Shown here: positions 56,407-64,000 of the stretch, in pieces
Position numbering within the stretch: position 1 is the stretch's first letter
How the letters are laid out: every line of letters starts with the position of its first letter
Source of the DNA: CAIMWS01 sp964409245
Lineage (GTDB): Bacteria; Verrucomicrobiota; Verrucomicrobiia; Limisphaerales; UBA1319
Assembly: GCA_964409245.1 (NCBI GenBank)
Contig: CAYPCQ010000025.1
Location: forward strand, 17,847-81,846
Direction of reading: 5' to 3'
Length of the DNA stretch: 64,000 nucleotides
Translations under genes and position numbers: made by a program
The notes under the pieces: generated by a model
The model's database searches: none
What the model saw: only the letters and a program-made list of their open reading frames with translations
What the model was told of the DNA's origin: nothing

Positions 56407-56940
56407 ATGAAATCCATTAGCCATCAAAAAAAGCTCGCGTTCACCTTGGTGGAATTGCAGTTCACCGTGGCCATATCGCTCATGCTGTTCCTGGCCTTGG
56501 GCAGCCTGGCAATCTATTGCGGCCGCAGCCTTTCTGGTTTGATGAATTATTCCGATCTGCAGCGCGAAAGCCGCAACGCGCTGAATGTGATGACGCGCGA
56601 TATCCGCCAGGCCCGGAATGTAAGTGCTTTCTCGTCCCAAGACTTCACCCTGGTGGATACCAATAATGTCACGATCCGCTATCAATACCTCTCCAATAGC
56701 GAGACGCTGCAACGCACCGCCAGCGGGCAAACTGAGGTTCTGCTGGACGGCTGCGATTGGCTCGCCTTCACCATGTTCCAACGCAATACCACCAATGGAA
56801 CCTATGGCCAATATCCTGCCGCTGATCTGGCGACCTGCAAATTGATCCAATTGTCCTGGCACTGCTACCGGAACATTTTAGGCCTCAAAATGAACACGGA
56901 AATCGTGCAATCGGCCAAAGTCGTGATCCGCGCAAAATAA
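56407..56940 (+). CDS. Pseudopilin (PilW/GspJ-like, cluster B, second)
   Basis: A 177-residue prepilin-like protein. The ATG at 56407 gives MKSISHQKKLAFTLVELQFTVAISLMLFLALGS, again with Ala before Phe and Glu at +5. The following SRNALNVMTRDIRQARNV is a PilW-like alpha-helical stretch after the membrane helix. It matches the second gene of operon A in position and length. Sixteen bases separate it from the PilX-like gene. Confidence 0.85.
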   Translation: MKSISHQKKLAFTLVELQFTVAISLMLFLALGSLAIYCGRSLSGLMNYSDLQRESRNALNVMTRDIRQARNVSAFSSQDFTLVDTNNVTIRYQYLSNSETLQRTASGQTEVLLDGCDWLAFTMFQRNTTNGTYGQYPAADLATCKLIQLSWHCYRNILGLKMNTEIVQSAKVVIRAK

Positions 56941-56956
56941 ATACTGGAGCTTCCCT

Positions 56957-58285
56957 ATGAATATAAGATGGAATCGAAAAAGCGGCAATGTCCTGATCTT
57001 ATGCTTATGCATCTCGACGGTCACCGGCATCATGCTGGCCAGTTACTTGACCATGGTGCAAACCACTTACCGCTTCAACAACAATACCCAGGCCTGGAAT
57101 CTGGCCGTGTCGGCGGCGGAAGCGGGCATTGAAGAGGCGCTGGAATTGCTGGCCAAAACCAACAATTGGACCACGGACAATTGGAGCCTTAATACCGGCC
57201 AGTATGCCACCAACCAATGGCCCGCCAACAGCGAGCAGGCCATCAAAGGCCGGACCTTGGGCAACTCCTTTTACGTGGTGGGCATCTCCAATGCCTCGGC
57301 GCCCGTGGTGGTGGCCGAAGGGTTCGTCAGTGATGGCAATCAATATATCTCCCGCAAGGTCCGCATCACCACCAGCCTGCAAGGCATGTTCGTCAAAGCC
57401 ATGGTGGCCAAGGATCAGATCGATATGAAGGGCAACAATGTCAAAACGGACAGCTTCGATTCCAGCGATCCCGCTTACAGCACCAATGGCAAATACGATC
57501 CCAATAAAGTCAAAGACGGCGGCGATGTGGCCACCAACTCGGAAATGATCAATTCTTTGAACGTCGGGAATGCCAATATTTGGGGCCATGCCGCCACCGG
57601 ACCCAACGGCAGCATCGCCCTCGGCCCCAACGGTTCCATTGGCAGCCTGGCTTGGCAAACGAATCACAATACAGGCGTTCAGCCTGGCTGGACCAATAAT
57701 GATATGAACGTCTTTTTTGACGATGTCCAACTGCCCTTCAATAGTGCGCCTTCGGTCACTAGCGGCACCGTCAGTAATGTCGTCCAAAAGTACGTCATAA
57801 CGTCCAGCGGCAACTATCAACTTTCAGACTTGCAAAACGGTTCTTTAATAGTCCGCAGCAACGTTAACGCAGTTCTGTTGGTAACCAGCCAGATCAAGAT
57901 ATCCGGCAATTATTTCATCCTGATCGAAACCAATGCCTCCCTCAAACTTTACATGGCTGGCGCCACTGCCAGCATCGCGGGCAAGGGGATTTTCAACATG
58001 GCAGGCAATGCCACCAACTTCTTTTACTACGGCACGACTAACAATACCAGCCTCTCCCTCAGCGGCAACGCCAGTTTTACCGGAGCGATATATGCCCCTC
58101 AAGCCGATTTCACCCTGACCGGCGGTGGCAATAGTGTTACCAATGATTTCATCGGCTCCAGTGTTACGGGAACCGTTAAATTCGGCGGCAAATTTAATTT
58201 CCACTTCGATGAAAACCTAAAAAAGATGGGGGGGTATAAAGGGGTGGTCATTAATTCCTGGCGGGAAATCTCCATGGGCGGCTGA
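56957..58285 (+). CDS. PilX-like protein with C-terminal beta-helix-like domain (cluster B, third)
   Basis: A 442-residue protein with an N-terminal helix (GNVLILCLCISTVTGIMLASYL) and NLAVSAAEAGIEEALELLAKTNNW, the PilX pattern. The exposed part has GNYQLSDLQNGSLIVRSNVNAVLLVTSQIKISGNYF and a final ISG/LSGN-type beta-helix stretch (SLSGNASFTGAIYAPQADFTLTGGGN). Such ladders of NASFTGAIYAP-type strands occur on pilus-associated proteins and may be the surface-facing part. Transcription should end at the terminator just downstream. Confidence 0.82.
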   Translation: MNIRWNRKSGNVLILCLCISTVTGIMLASYLTMVQTTYRFNNNTQAWNLAVSAAEAGIEEALELLAKTNNWTTDNWSLNTGQYATNQWPANSEQAIKGRTLGNSFYVVGISNASAPVVVAEGFVSDGNQYISRKVRITTSLQGMFVKAMVAKDQIDMKGNNVKTDSFDSSDPAYSTNGKYDPNKVKDGGDVATNSEMINSLNVGNANIWGHAATGPNGSIALGPNGSIGSLAWQTNHNTGVQPGWTNNDMNVFFDDVQLPFNSAPSVTSGTVSNVVQKYVITSSGNYQLSDLQNGSLIVRSNVNAVLLVTSQIKISGNYFILIETNASLKLYMAGATASIAGKGIFNMAGNATNFFYYGTTNNTSLSLSGNASFTGAIYAPQADFTLTGGGNSVTNDFIGSSVTGTVKFGGKFNFHFDENLKKMGGYKGVVINSWREISMGG

Positions 58286-58319
58286 GCCCTTCCTGCCATT
58301 GGCTTGATTTGTTCCCATC

Positions 58320-58342
58320 GGGGCCGCTTCACGGCCCCTTTT
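58320..58342 (+). terminator. Rho-independent terminator of pseudopilin cluster B
   Basis: GGGGCCG (58320-58326) pairs perfectly with CGGCCCC (58332-58338) around the loop CTTCA, followed by TTTT. The stem starts 35 bases after the PilX-like stop codon. Confidence 0.88.
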
Positions 58343-58724
58343 CATTTCCCTCCGCCAGGCTCTCCAAAACAATCCTTGCTGCCTTCTCAATAATGAGAAC
58401 ACAGAGTTGTTTGGCTGTTTAAAGGAACTCCAAACCACCACCCGACGTCTCATTTATGGGCCGAATCGGGAAAACAGTTCGCTTTTGCCAGACCTTTGCC
58501 GCCTCAGAACCATGTCTCAATCTGTAGCATGGGGCGTCCAAAAGCTGGACTCCAGAGTCAAATGGGTAAATGCGGCACGCCGATTGGCGCCCTATTTCTG
58601 ACAAATGAAATCCTTTTTGACTGAGGTGTGTTTCAATGATACCGTAGGCAGCATAGGTACGTTTGTCCCTGTTTTGGATGGGCATGCAAATTAGACATTC
58701 ATTCAGGGTGCATTAATGCAGGGC
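58343..58724. other. Intergenic region upstream of orphan regulator
   Basis: About 380 bases with no convincing gene; a short plus-strand frame at 58407-58601 lacks start signals. A 12-bp palindrome TGCATTAATGCA lies at 58709-58720, directly before the FNR-type box. Confidence 0.35.
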
Positions 58725-58738
58725 TTGATCACGATCAA
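58725..58738. promoter_or_regulatory. Consensus FNR/CRP-family box upstream of orphan response regulator
   Basis: TTGAT-CACG-ATCAA is an exact match to the FNR consensus TTGATNNNNATCAA. It ends 21 bases before the ATG at 58760, so a bound regulator would overlap the promoter or its start point, which favours repression or a class-II like placement if the -10 is immediately downstream. Confidence 0.6.
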
Positions 58739-58759
58739 GGCCATGGTAGAGATAAAATT

Positions 58760-59419
58760 ATGAGCGAGGCGCCCGCGGAAAAAATCAAGATTCTGGTGGT
58801 GGATGACCACCCGGTGATCAGTTTCGGTTTGAAGTCTTTGCTGGAGCAGTACCATCAATTCCAAGTGGTTGGCGAAGCCACCAGCGTGGCCACCGCAGTA
58901 AGCCAGACGGCGGAACTGAAACCAGATGTCATCTTGATGGATGCGCGCCTGGGTGATGGGACGGGGTTTGAAGCCTGCCGCAAAATTCGCGAAACCGGAA
59001 GCCAAAGCCGGGTCTTGGTTTTTACCGGTTACGATAGCGAAGAATTCGTGGCCGAAGCCATTTTGGCAGGTGCAGATGCTTATCTCCTCAAGGAAGTGGC
59101 CTTTGAAAAACTGGTCCAAGCCATTCAAGATGTGGCCCAAGGCAAATCCATCTTGGATCCAGCGGTAACCCGCAAGGTTTTTGAACGTTTGAAATCCATG
59201 GCGGACGGCCATGAAAAAGATAAATTGGAGTCCCTCTCCACCCAGGAGAAAAAGGTGCTGGCCTTGGTGGCGGATGGCAAAACCAACAAGGAAATCGCGA
59301 TGGATATGGGTTTAAGCGATAAAACCGTTCGCAATTACCTCAGCCACATCATGGAGAAACTCCATTTCTCCCGCCGCTCACAAGCCGCCGCCTTTTACGC
59401 CCAGCAAACTCATAAGTAG
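58760..59419 (+). CDS. NarL/FixJ-type orphan response regulator
   Basis: A 219-residue regulator closely similar to the one at 55018: VVDDHPVISFGLKSLL, phosphoacceptor Asp in VILMDARLGDGTGFEAC and the HTH STQEKKVLALVADGKTNKEIAMDMGLSDKTVRNYLSHIMEKL. The shared AQGKSILDP segment between receiver and HTH shows a duplication. No kinase gene is adjacent, so it may take phosphate from the kinase at 52500. A consensus FNR-type box lies just upstream and a hairpin terminator follows. Confidence 0.93.
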   Translation: MSEAPAEKIKILVVDDHPVISFGLKSLLEQYHQFQVVGEATSVATAVSQTAELKPDVILMDARLGDGTGFEACRKIRETGSQSRVLVFTGYDSEEFVAEAILAGADAYLLKEVAFEKLVQAIQDVAQGKSILDPAVTRKVFERLKSMADGHEKDKLESLSTQEKKVLALVADGKTNKEIAMDMGLSDKTVRNYLSHIMEKLHFSRRSQAAAFYAQQTHK

Positions 59420-59488
59420 TGGCAAATGCCATTCCCGGCTTGGGGGCATAATCGCCACCATCTCTCCGAACGCCACTCTCGTTATTAC

Positions 59489-59521
59489 AAAGTGCTTATT
59501 CCAAGCACTTTATATCTTTTT
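59489..59521 (+). terminator. Rho-independent terminator of orphan regulator
   Basis: AAAGTGCTT (59489-59497) and AAGCACTTT (59503-59511) form a 9-bp perfect stem around ATTCC, followed by ATATC and five T residues. It begins 70 bases after the regulator stop. Confidence 0.7.
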
Positions 59522-59558
59522 CCGCGTCTTCCTGGCGTTTCTCATTCCTGCACTGGGA

Positions 59559-59813
59559 TTATTTCTTGCTCTGTGGCATGGCAGGTTGTGAGTTGAAACG
59601 GCCGGAATGATGAAATCGGGTTTTATAGCCCCTTCCGTCCAAAGTAAATTCACGGTGCCGGACTTGGGGATGGATGGTTAATAAGGCAGGCAGGCTTTGA
59701 GTGGTTGTCAGCTGGAACAATATAGCGTCTGTTGGGCGACAGACCCCCGTTAATAAAATGACCCATTGTTGGGTCCATACAAAGAGTTCCAGCGTGGTCG
59801 CTGAAGCAGGCAT
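59559..59813 (-). CDS. Possible small protein with good ribosome-binding site
   Basis: An 84-residue frame beginning MPASATTLELFVWTQQWVIL. GGGGAGGA lies about ten bases upstream of the ATG, a strong Shine-Dalgarno signal in a region where many genes lack one. The sequence has a mid hydrophobic stretch and a basic C-terminus (GRGYKTRFHHSGRFNSQPA). I recognise no family, and it may be chance. Confidence 0.35.
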   Translation of the reverse strand: MPASATTLELFVWTQQWVILLTGVCRPTDAILFQLTTTQSLPALLTIHPQVRHREFTLDGRGYKTRFHHSGRFNSQPAMPQSKK

Positions 59814-59892
59814 GAAACAATTATCCTCCCCAAGTTTTTCCCCCTGCCGCTATGGCGGAAATCTGTGAGCATCCAAGCTGGCCGGGAAACCG

Positions 59893-61830
59893 CTAATCCA
59901 ACTCCGCTAAATGCCGCGCTGCCTGCTCCCAATCCGCATATAATTGCGGCAAACGGGCTTCGGCTGCGCTCAGTTCAATGTTGATTTCGGAGATCCGGCC
60001 ATTTTTTTCATAGGTGGTGGGATTCTGCAATTCGGCGGTCAACTCCTCGCGGCGCTGCTCGAGGCTGGTGATTTCCTGTTCAAATTGATCCACCACTTTC
60101 TTGCGGCCTTTTCGTTCCCTGGCACGTGCATCCTGCCTGGCCACCAAGAGCCGCCGATCTTCCTTGGTTTGATCAACGGTTCTGGCCACTGTTTTCTTCT
60201 TTTCTTCAAACACTCCATCCAAAGCGTGCCGGTCGGATTGCGCCGCTATCCGGTCCAAAAAATACTGATAACCCCCAGCGTAAACGGTCAGTTCGCCATT
60301 GCGGATATTCACCACCTGGCTGGCCAGCGCCCGGATAAAAAACACATCGTGGCTGATGAAAACCAGGGTCCCTTCAAATTCTGCCAACGCCGTCACCAAA
60401 GCCTCCACACCCTCCATATCCAGATGGGTGGTGGGTTCATCCATGAGCAGCAAATTCGGTGGATCCAGCAGCAACTTGACCAATGCCAGCCGGCTTTTTT
60501 CACCTCCGCTCAACACGCTGACCGGTTTGAAAACATCATCCCCCCTGAATCCAAAAGCCCCGCACACGCTGCGCACGAAAGTTTCGGTCACCCGCTGGGG
60601 CGTCAGCATGGCTTCCTCCAGCACGGTATAACCAGCGTTCAACATCTCCAGCCGGTATTGCGAATAATAACCCGCTTTGGCATTGTGGCCCAATAAGCGC
60701 TCGCCACTCTGCACCGGCAGCACCCCCGCCAGCAATTTCAGCAGGGTGGATTTTCCCGCCCCGTTGGGCCCCACCAATACGATGCGCTGCCCGCGCTGAA
60801 CCTCGAAGTCCAGGCGGCGATAAACCACATTATCCCCATAGGAATAGCCCAAACCCGACAGGCTGATCACCTTTTGCCCGCTGCGGACGGGTTGCGGAAA
60901 AGAGAATTCAAAGGCATCCGGCGCCGCAGGCGGAGCTTCGATCAAATCCATTTTTTCGATCTGCTTTAACTTGCTCTGTGCTTGGGATGCCTTGGTATTC
61001 TTGGCACGAAACCGGTCAACGAATTCCATCAGGTGGGCAATTTCCCGCTGCTGGTTTTTATAGGCCGCTTCCTGCTGCTCCACCATGGCGCGCCTTTGAA
61101 CGAGGAATTCCTCATAATTCCCCCGGTACCGCATCATTTTCCCGGTGCGGATTTCCACAATTGAACCAACCAGTTGATTGATGAACTCCCGATCATGGGA
61201 AATAAGCAAAATGGCGCCCGGAAACGATTTCAAATACTCCTGGAACCATAACAGCGCCTCCAGATCAAGGTGGTTGGTCGGTTCGTCCAGCATCAGCAAA
61301 TCCGGATTCCAGACCAGCAAACGGGCCAGGTAAGCACGCATGATCCAGCCACCGCTCATTTCCCGCGCCGGGCGGTTGAAATCTGAATCGCGAAACCCCA
61401 AGCCTTTGAGAATGGTCTTGGCGCGCGGCTCCATTTGGTAGCCACCGAGTTCCTCAAACCGGTGCTGGCAGGCGTGGTATTCCTCCAAGTGCGCCTCGTG
61501 GTCGGTTTCCCACTGGGCCAACTTCTTCCGGATTTGATCGAACTCAGCGGTGACCGCCGTGGCCAACTCGAGGATGGTTTCGCTGCCCGGGGCGGCGGAT
61601 TCCTGCGGCAAATGCCCGATGGAGATTCGCCGATCAATGGTCAACTTGCCCGAATCTGCCGATTCTTCATTGAGTATCAAACGGAAAAGCGTGGATTTAC
61701 CCGCGCCGTTGGGGCCCACAATCCCCAGGCGATCCCCCTCCGTGATTTGGAGAGATGCTTCGGAAAAAAGCACTTTCCCACCGTAAGCTTTGCTGATGTC
61801 CGTCAAATAAACCATATCATTCAAATCCAT
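59893..61830 (-). CDS. ABC-F family ATPase
   Basis: A 645-residue soluble protein with two ABC ATPase domains and no membrane segment. Domain 1 has Walker A GPNGAGKST, signature MSGGW and Walker B LLMLDEPTNHLD; domain 2 has GPNGAGKST, signature LSGGE and LLLMDEPTTHLD. The interdomain linker (FLVQRRAMVEQQEAAYKNQQREIAHLMEFVDRFRAKNTKASQAQSK) is the P-site tRNA-interacting motif of ABC-F proteins, and a coiled C-terminal tail follows (about 545-645). ABC-F proteins act on the ribosome; this one resembles the Uup/YheS type more than antibiotic-resistance members, but the subtype is not certain. Confidence 0.93.
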   Translation of the reverse strand: MDLNDMVYLTDISKAYGGKVLFSEASLQITEGDRLGIVGPNGAGKSTLFRLILNEESADSGKLTIDRRISIGHLPQESAAPGSETILELATAVTAEFDQIRKKLAQWETDHEAHLEEYHACQHRFEELGGYQMEPRAKTILKGLGFRDSDFNRPAREMSGGWIMRAYLARLLVWNPDLLMLDEPTNHLDLEALLWFQEYLKSFPGAILLISHDREFINQLVGSIVEIRTGKMMRYRGNYEEFLVQRRAMVEQQEAAYKNQQREIAHLMEFVDRFRAKNTKASQAQSKLKQIEKMDLIEAPPAAPDAFEFSFPQPVRSGQKVISLSGLGYSYGDNVVYRRLDFEVQRGQRIVLVGPNGAGKSTLLKLLAGVLPVQSGERLLGHNAKAGYYSQYRLEMLNAGYTVLEEAMLTPQRVTETFVRSVCGAFGFRGDDVFKPVSVLSGGEKSRLALVKLLLDPPNLLLMDEPTTHLDMEGVEALVTALAEFEGTLVFISHDVFFIRALASQVVNIRNGELTVYAGGYQYFLDRIAAQSDRHALDGVFEEKKKTVARTVDQTKEDRRLLVARQDARARERKGRKKVVDQFEQEITSLEQRREELTAELQNPTTYEKNGRISEINIELSAAEARLPQLYADWEQAARHLAELD

Positions 61831-62005
61831 CCTGCCAGCCAGAAACCCAGGCGAAGCTCAAGTTGGGAGCCATCGGCCATTTCCATGCATGTAAATCCCC
61901 GCGGGAAATTGACCGCGAAACCACCCATGAAAAAACCGTGGCAGCCAGCCACGGAGATCCTGATTAAAGATGCCTCCACTACCGATCCAACAGCCGGATT
62001 CCAGT

Positions 62006-62626
62006 TTACGTGGAATCTTCACCCAGTTCCACATTCCAATAGGCCAAATCGACAAAATGCTTCCAGCTATCGTGGTAATGCATCCCCAGGTTGATCTGTA
62101 TGAATGGCCGCCACTTGGGGCGCTTCGGCTTCCGGACCAACCTCATGCCTGCCTCCCGGGGCGTGCGGTTGGCCTTGTTTGTATTGCACACAATGCAGGA
62201 ACAAACAATATTTTCCCAGGTCGTCGGGCCGCCCCGGTCCCGCGGTATCACGTGGTCCAGGTTCAAATCATTGCGCTCAAAAACCTTGCCGCAGTATTGG
62301 CAGGTATTACCGTCCCGCTCAAAAATATTGTGGCGGGTGAATTTAACCTCCTTTTTCGGCAACCGATCAAAAACCAGCAGCAAAATAACCCTCGGGATGC
62401 GGATTTTGAAACTGACCGTCAGAATACTTTCAGTTTCCGGCTGTTTTCTCGAAAAATCCGACCATTCCCGGAAATCGAAGGTGTGGAAATTGCCATCCTG
62501 ATCATTACACACCACCTCGGCATGCCCTTGAAACAGCAAAGTCAGAGCGCGCCTGACCGTGCATACATTGACCGCCTGCCAAAGGCGGTTGAGCACGAGC
62601 ACCTGTTGGCTGAGGAATCTGCTCAT
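62006..62626 (-). CDS. HNH endonuclease-family protein
   Basis: A 206-residue protein; the ATG at 62626 starts MSRFLSQQVLVLNRLWQAVNVCTVRRAL, the usual opening of this family. The HNH core is complete: CQYCGKVFERNDLNLDHVIPRDRGGPTTWENIVCSCIVCNTNKANRTP, with two CXXC zinc pairs, catalytic His in LDHVIP, Asn in WENIV and the final HNH Cys-Asn. Similar proteins are widespread in bacteria and their cellular target is unclear; phage or mobile context is not evident here. It is divergent from the REC-kinase gene. Confidence 0.9.
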   Translation of the reverse strand: MSRFLSQQVLVLNRLWQAVNVCTVRRALTLLFQGHAEVVCNDQDGNFHTFDFREWSDFSRKQPETESILTVSFKIRIPRVILLLVFDRLPKKEVKFTRHNIFERDGNTCQYCGKVFERNDLNLDHVIPRDRGGPTTWENIVCSCIVCNTNKANRTPREAGMRLVRKPKRPKWRPFIQINLGMHYHDSWKHFVDLAYWNVELGEDST

Positions 62627-62796
62627 ACCACGACCCATCTGGAACAAAAAACTAACATTGTTAGAGCCTTTATGTCAACTTTTGCCCAAAATCCGAACTC
62701 CCACCCTCATCTCCAAACCTGCGGATTGGGCTGTATTAAAAACCTTTTGATTTGGCCAGCCGAATTTGATCTAATGCCGGGAACAAATATAATAAA

Positions 62797-63897
62797 ATGC
62801 CATCGATACTCATCATTGACGACGAAGCACCATTGCGGATGCTTGTGGCTTCGGCGTTAAATACCAAAGGGTATACTTCCTTGGAAGCCCCGAATGGCAA
62901 TACCGGGATTTCTCTAGCTCGAACGCATCTGCCGGATTTGATCATTTGCGATGTGATGATGCCGGATATCGACGGCTTCGGGGTGCTTGAAACCTTGCGC
63001 AGTGACCCCGTCACCGCTGGCATTCCATGTATTTTAATGACCGGGCGGCCGGACAATGCCGGCATGCGCCAAGGCATGACCATGGGGGCCGATGATTACC
63101 TGCCCAAGCCGTTCTCCATCCATGAATTGCTGGCCACCGTCGAAACCCGCCTGAAAAAACAGCTCATTATCAAGGAGCAGGCAGAGAAAAAACTGGCGGA
63201 TCTCCGGGCAAATATAACCCTGGCCTTGCCGCACGAGTTTTTTACACCTCTGAGCGGCATTCTTGGCTTCTCAGAATTGCTTTGTGGTGACGTGAGTCAA
63301 ATGTCGGCAGCAGAAATCCAGGAAATGGGCATCGCCATCTTTTCTTCTGCGAAGAGATTATACCGGCATATCGAAAATTTTGTCATTTACGCCCAAATCG
63401 AGCTTTTATCCAACGATCCACAAAAACTGGATTCCTTGCGTAAGAATTATCGTTCCAACTTGGATGCTGTGCTGCGCCATAGTTGTGCCGCCACGGCTGA
63501 ACATTTCGGGCGGGCTGCCGATCTTGTTCTGGATTTGAATGGCGCGGAAGTTCCGGTGCAGGATCAATATCTTCAGAAAATCGCCGACGAATTGTGCAAT
63601 AACGCATTTAAATTTTCAGCCGCCGGCCAGTGCGTCATAGTCAGCAGCTGGGCAAAGGACAACCTGGCGGGTTTCAGCGTTCAGGATCAGGGCCACGGCA
63701 TGACGCCGGAACACATTTCAAATATTGGCGCCTACATGCAATTCGAAAGAAAGTTCTACGAACAGCAAGGTTCCGGTTTGGGTCTCACCATTGCCAGACG
63801 CTTGACGGAAATCCATGGTGGAACCGTTAAGATTAACAGCCGGCTCACCCTTGGCACAAATGTCACAATCTCCCTGCCTCGGATTCCATCCAGTTAG
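62797..63897 (+). CDS. Receiver-histidine kinase hybrid (REC at N-terminus)
   Basis: A 366-residue cytoplasmic protein with an N-terminal receiver (ILIIDDEAPLRML, phosphoacceptor Asp in IICDVMMPDIDG, lysine in DDYLPKPFSIHE). A coiled linker, a HisKA-type dimerisation domain with His in LPHEFFTPLSGILGFSELL and an HATPase domain (ELCNNAFKFSA, DQGHGMTPE, GSGLGLTIARRL) follow. This REC-first order marks kinases whose activity is set by an upstream phosphodonor. No output domain is present. The start is AT-rich and no clear Shine-Dalgarno is seen. Confidence 0.92.
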   Translation: MPSILIIDDEAPLRMLVASALNTKGYTSLEAPNGNTGISLARTHLPDLIICDVMMPDIDGFGVLETLRSDPVTAGIPCILMTGRPDNAGMRQGMTMGADDYLPKPFSIHELLATVETRLKKQLIIKEQAEKKLADLRANITLALPHEFFTPLSGILGFSELLCGDVSQMSAAEIQEMGIAIFSSAKRLYRHIENFVIYAQIELLSNDPQKLDSLRKNYRSNLDAVLRHSCAATAEHFGRAADLVLDLNGAEVPVQDQYLQKIADELCNNAFKFSAAGQCVIVSSWAKDNLAGFSVQDQGHGMTPEHISNIGAYMQFERKFYEQQGSGLGLTIARRLTEIHGGTVKINSRLTLGTNVTISLPRIPSS

Positions 63898-63949
63898 TTC
63901 TCCGTGAAATTGCGGAAACCATTCTGATTGGCTTCCATGATTTTGTTTT

Positions 63950-63967
63950 GCCGGCGGAACCGCCGGC
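63950..63967. repeat. GC-rich inverted repeat at window end
   Basis: GCCGGCGG and CCGCCGGC are perfect 8-bp arms around AA, 50 bases after the kinase stop. It could stall or end transcription, but there is no U-tract. The rest of the window end holds nothing I can identify. Confidence 0.4.
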
Positions 63968-64000
63968 GCGGAAGGGGGAGGCGCGATTTGAGCTGATATT

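Noticed and set aside
58709..58720. AGGGTGCATTAATGCA as a third sigma-54 promoter.
   Set aside because: GG and GC are correctly spaced, but the flanking CAC bases are absent and the palindrome explains the ATGCA half.

Overview
The window is a chromosomal segment at roughly 60% GC with long metabolic genes, no rRNA, no recognisable intact tRNA, no insertion sequence and no CRISPR array. The gene content suggests a free-living Verrucomicrobiota, most likely of the Limisphaerales/Pedosphaera type. The pointers are large secreted proteins with immunoglobulin-like or PKD modules, a FecR protein paired with a CHASE2 cyclase, a Tat-signal DegT aminotransferase, a small basic protein of a type I associate with that phylum, and pseudopilin/PilX-like operons with NarL-type regulators. 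This placement is inference from family recognition; no marker gene in the window proves it.

Layout. 1-2.9 kb: end of an MCE/MlaD protein, a PIN-TRAM membrane protein and a Memo-AMMECR1 fusion (+). 2.9-8.6 kb: CHASE2 adenylate cyclase, FecR protein and a ChlI/ChlD-type AAA+/VWA chelatase gene with a dnaX-like slippery heptamer at its domain junction (-). 8.7-14.3 kb: nine-haem secreted cytochrome, small Ig protein, RmlD-like reductase and small proteins. 14.3-19.3 kb: TetR, membrane fusion protein and RND pump operon (-). 19.4-35.1 kb: carbohydrate and organic-acid metabolism (LamG/glycosidase-like protein, glycerol dehydrogenase, SMP-30/NHL protein, SDR, DegT aminotransferase, 2-hydroxyacid dehydrogenase, dCMP deaminase, GlcF-like Fe-S protein, nuclease, GH51 arabinofuranosidase). 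35.3-39.8 kb: two tandem exported paralogues, LarA and an overlapping P-loop ATPase. 39.9-47.1 kb: NtrC-type sigma-54 activator, a sugar transferase with a near-consensus sigma-54 promoter, a kinase/uridylyltransferase fusion and a GalU-like enzyme. 47.2-48.7 kb: two-subunit fumarase. 49.1-59.4 kb: two paralogous pseudopilin/PilX-like clusters, one followed by a sensor kinase and response regulator, the other by a paralogous orphan regulator with a consensus FNR-type box. 59.9-63.9 kb: ABC-F ATPase, HNH endonuclease and a REC-kinase hybrid.

How the parts may work together. The sigma-54 activator lies beside a sugar transferase whose upstream region carries a -24/-12 element, and a second -24/-12 candidate lies upstream of the first pseudopilin operon. 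Surface polysaccharide and pilus-like structures may therefore share RpoN control. The two pseudopilin clusters look like a duplicated module whose regulators probably share one kinase. The most striking single locus is the chelatase gene, where -1 frameshifting would yield a 390-residue ATPase and a 663-residue ATPase-VWA protein from one message.
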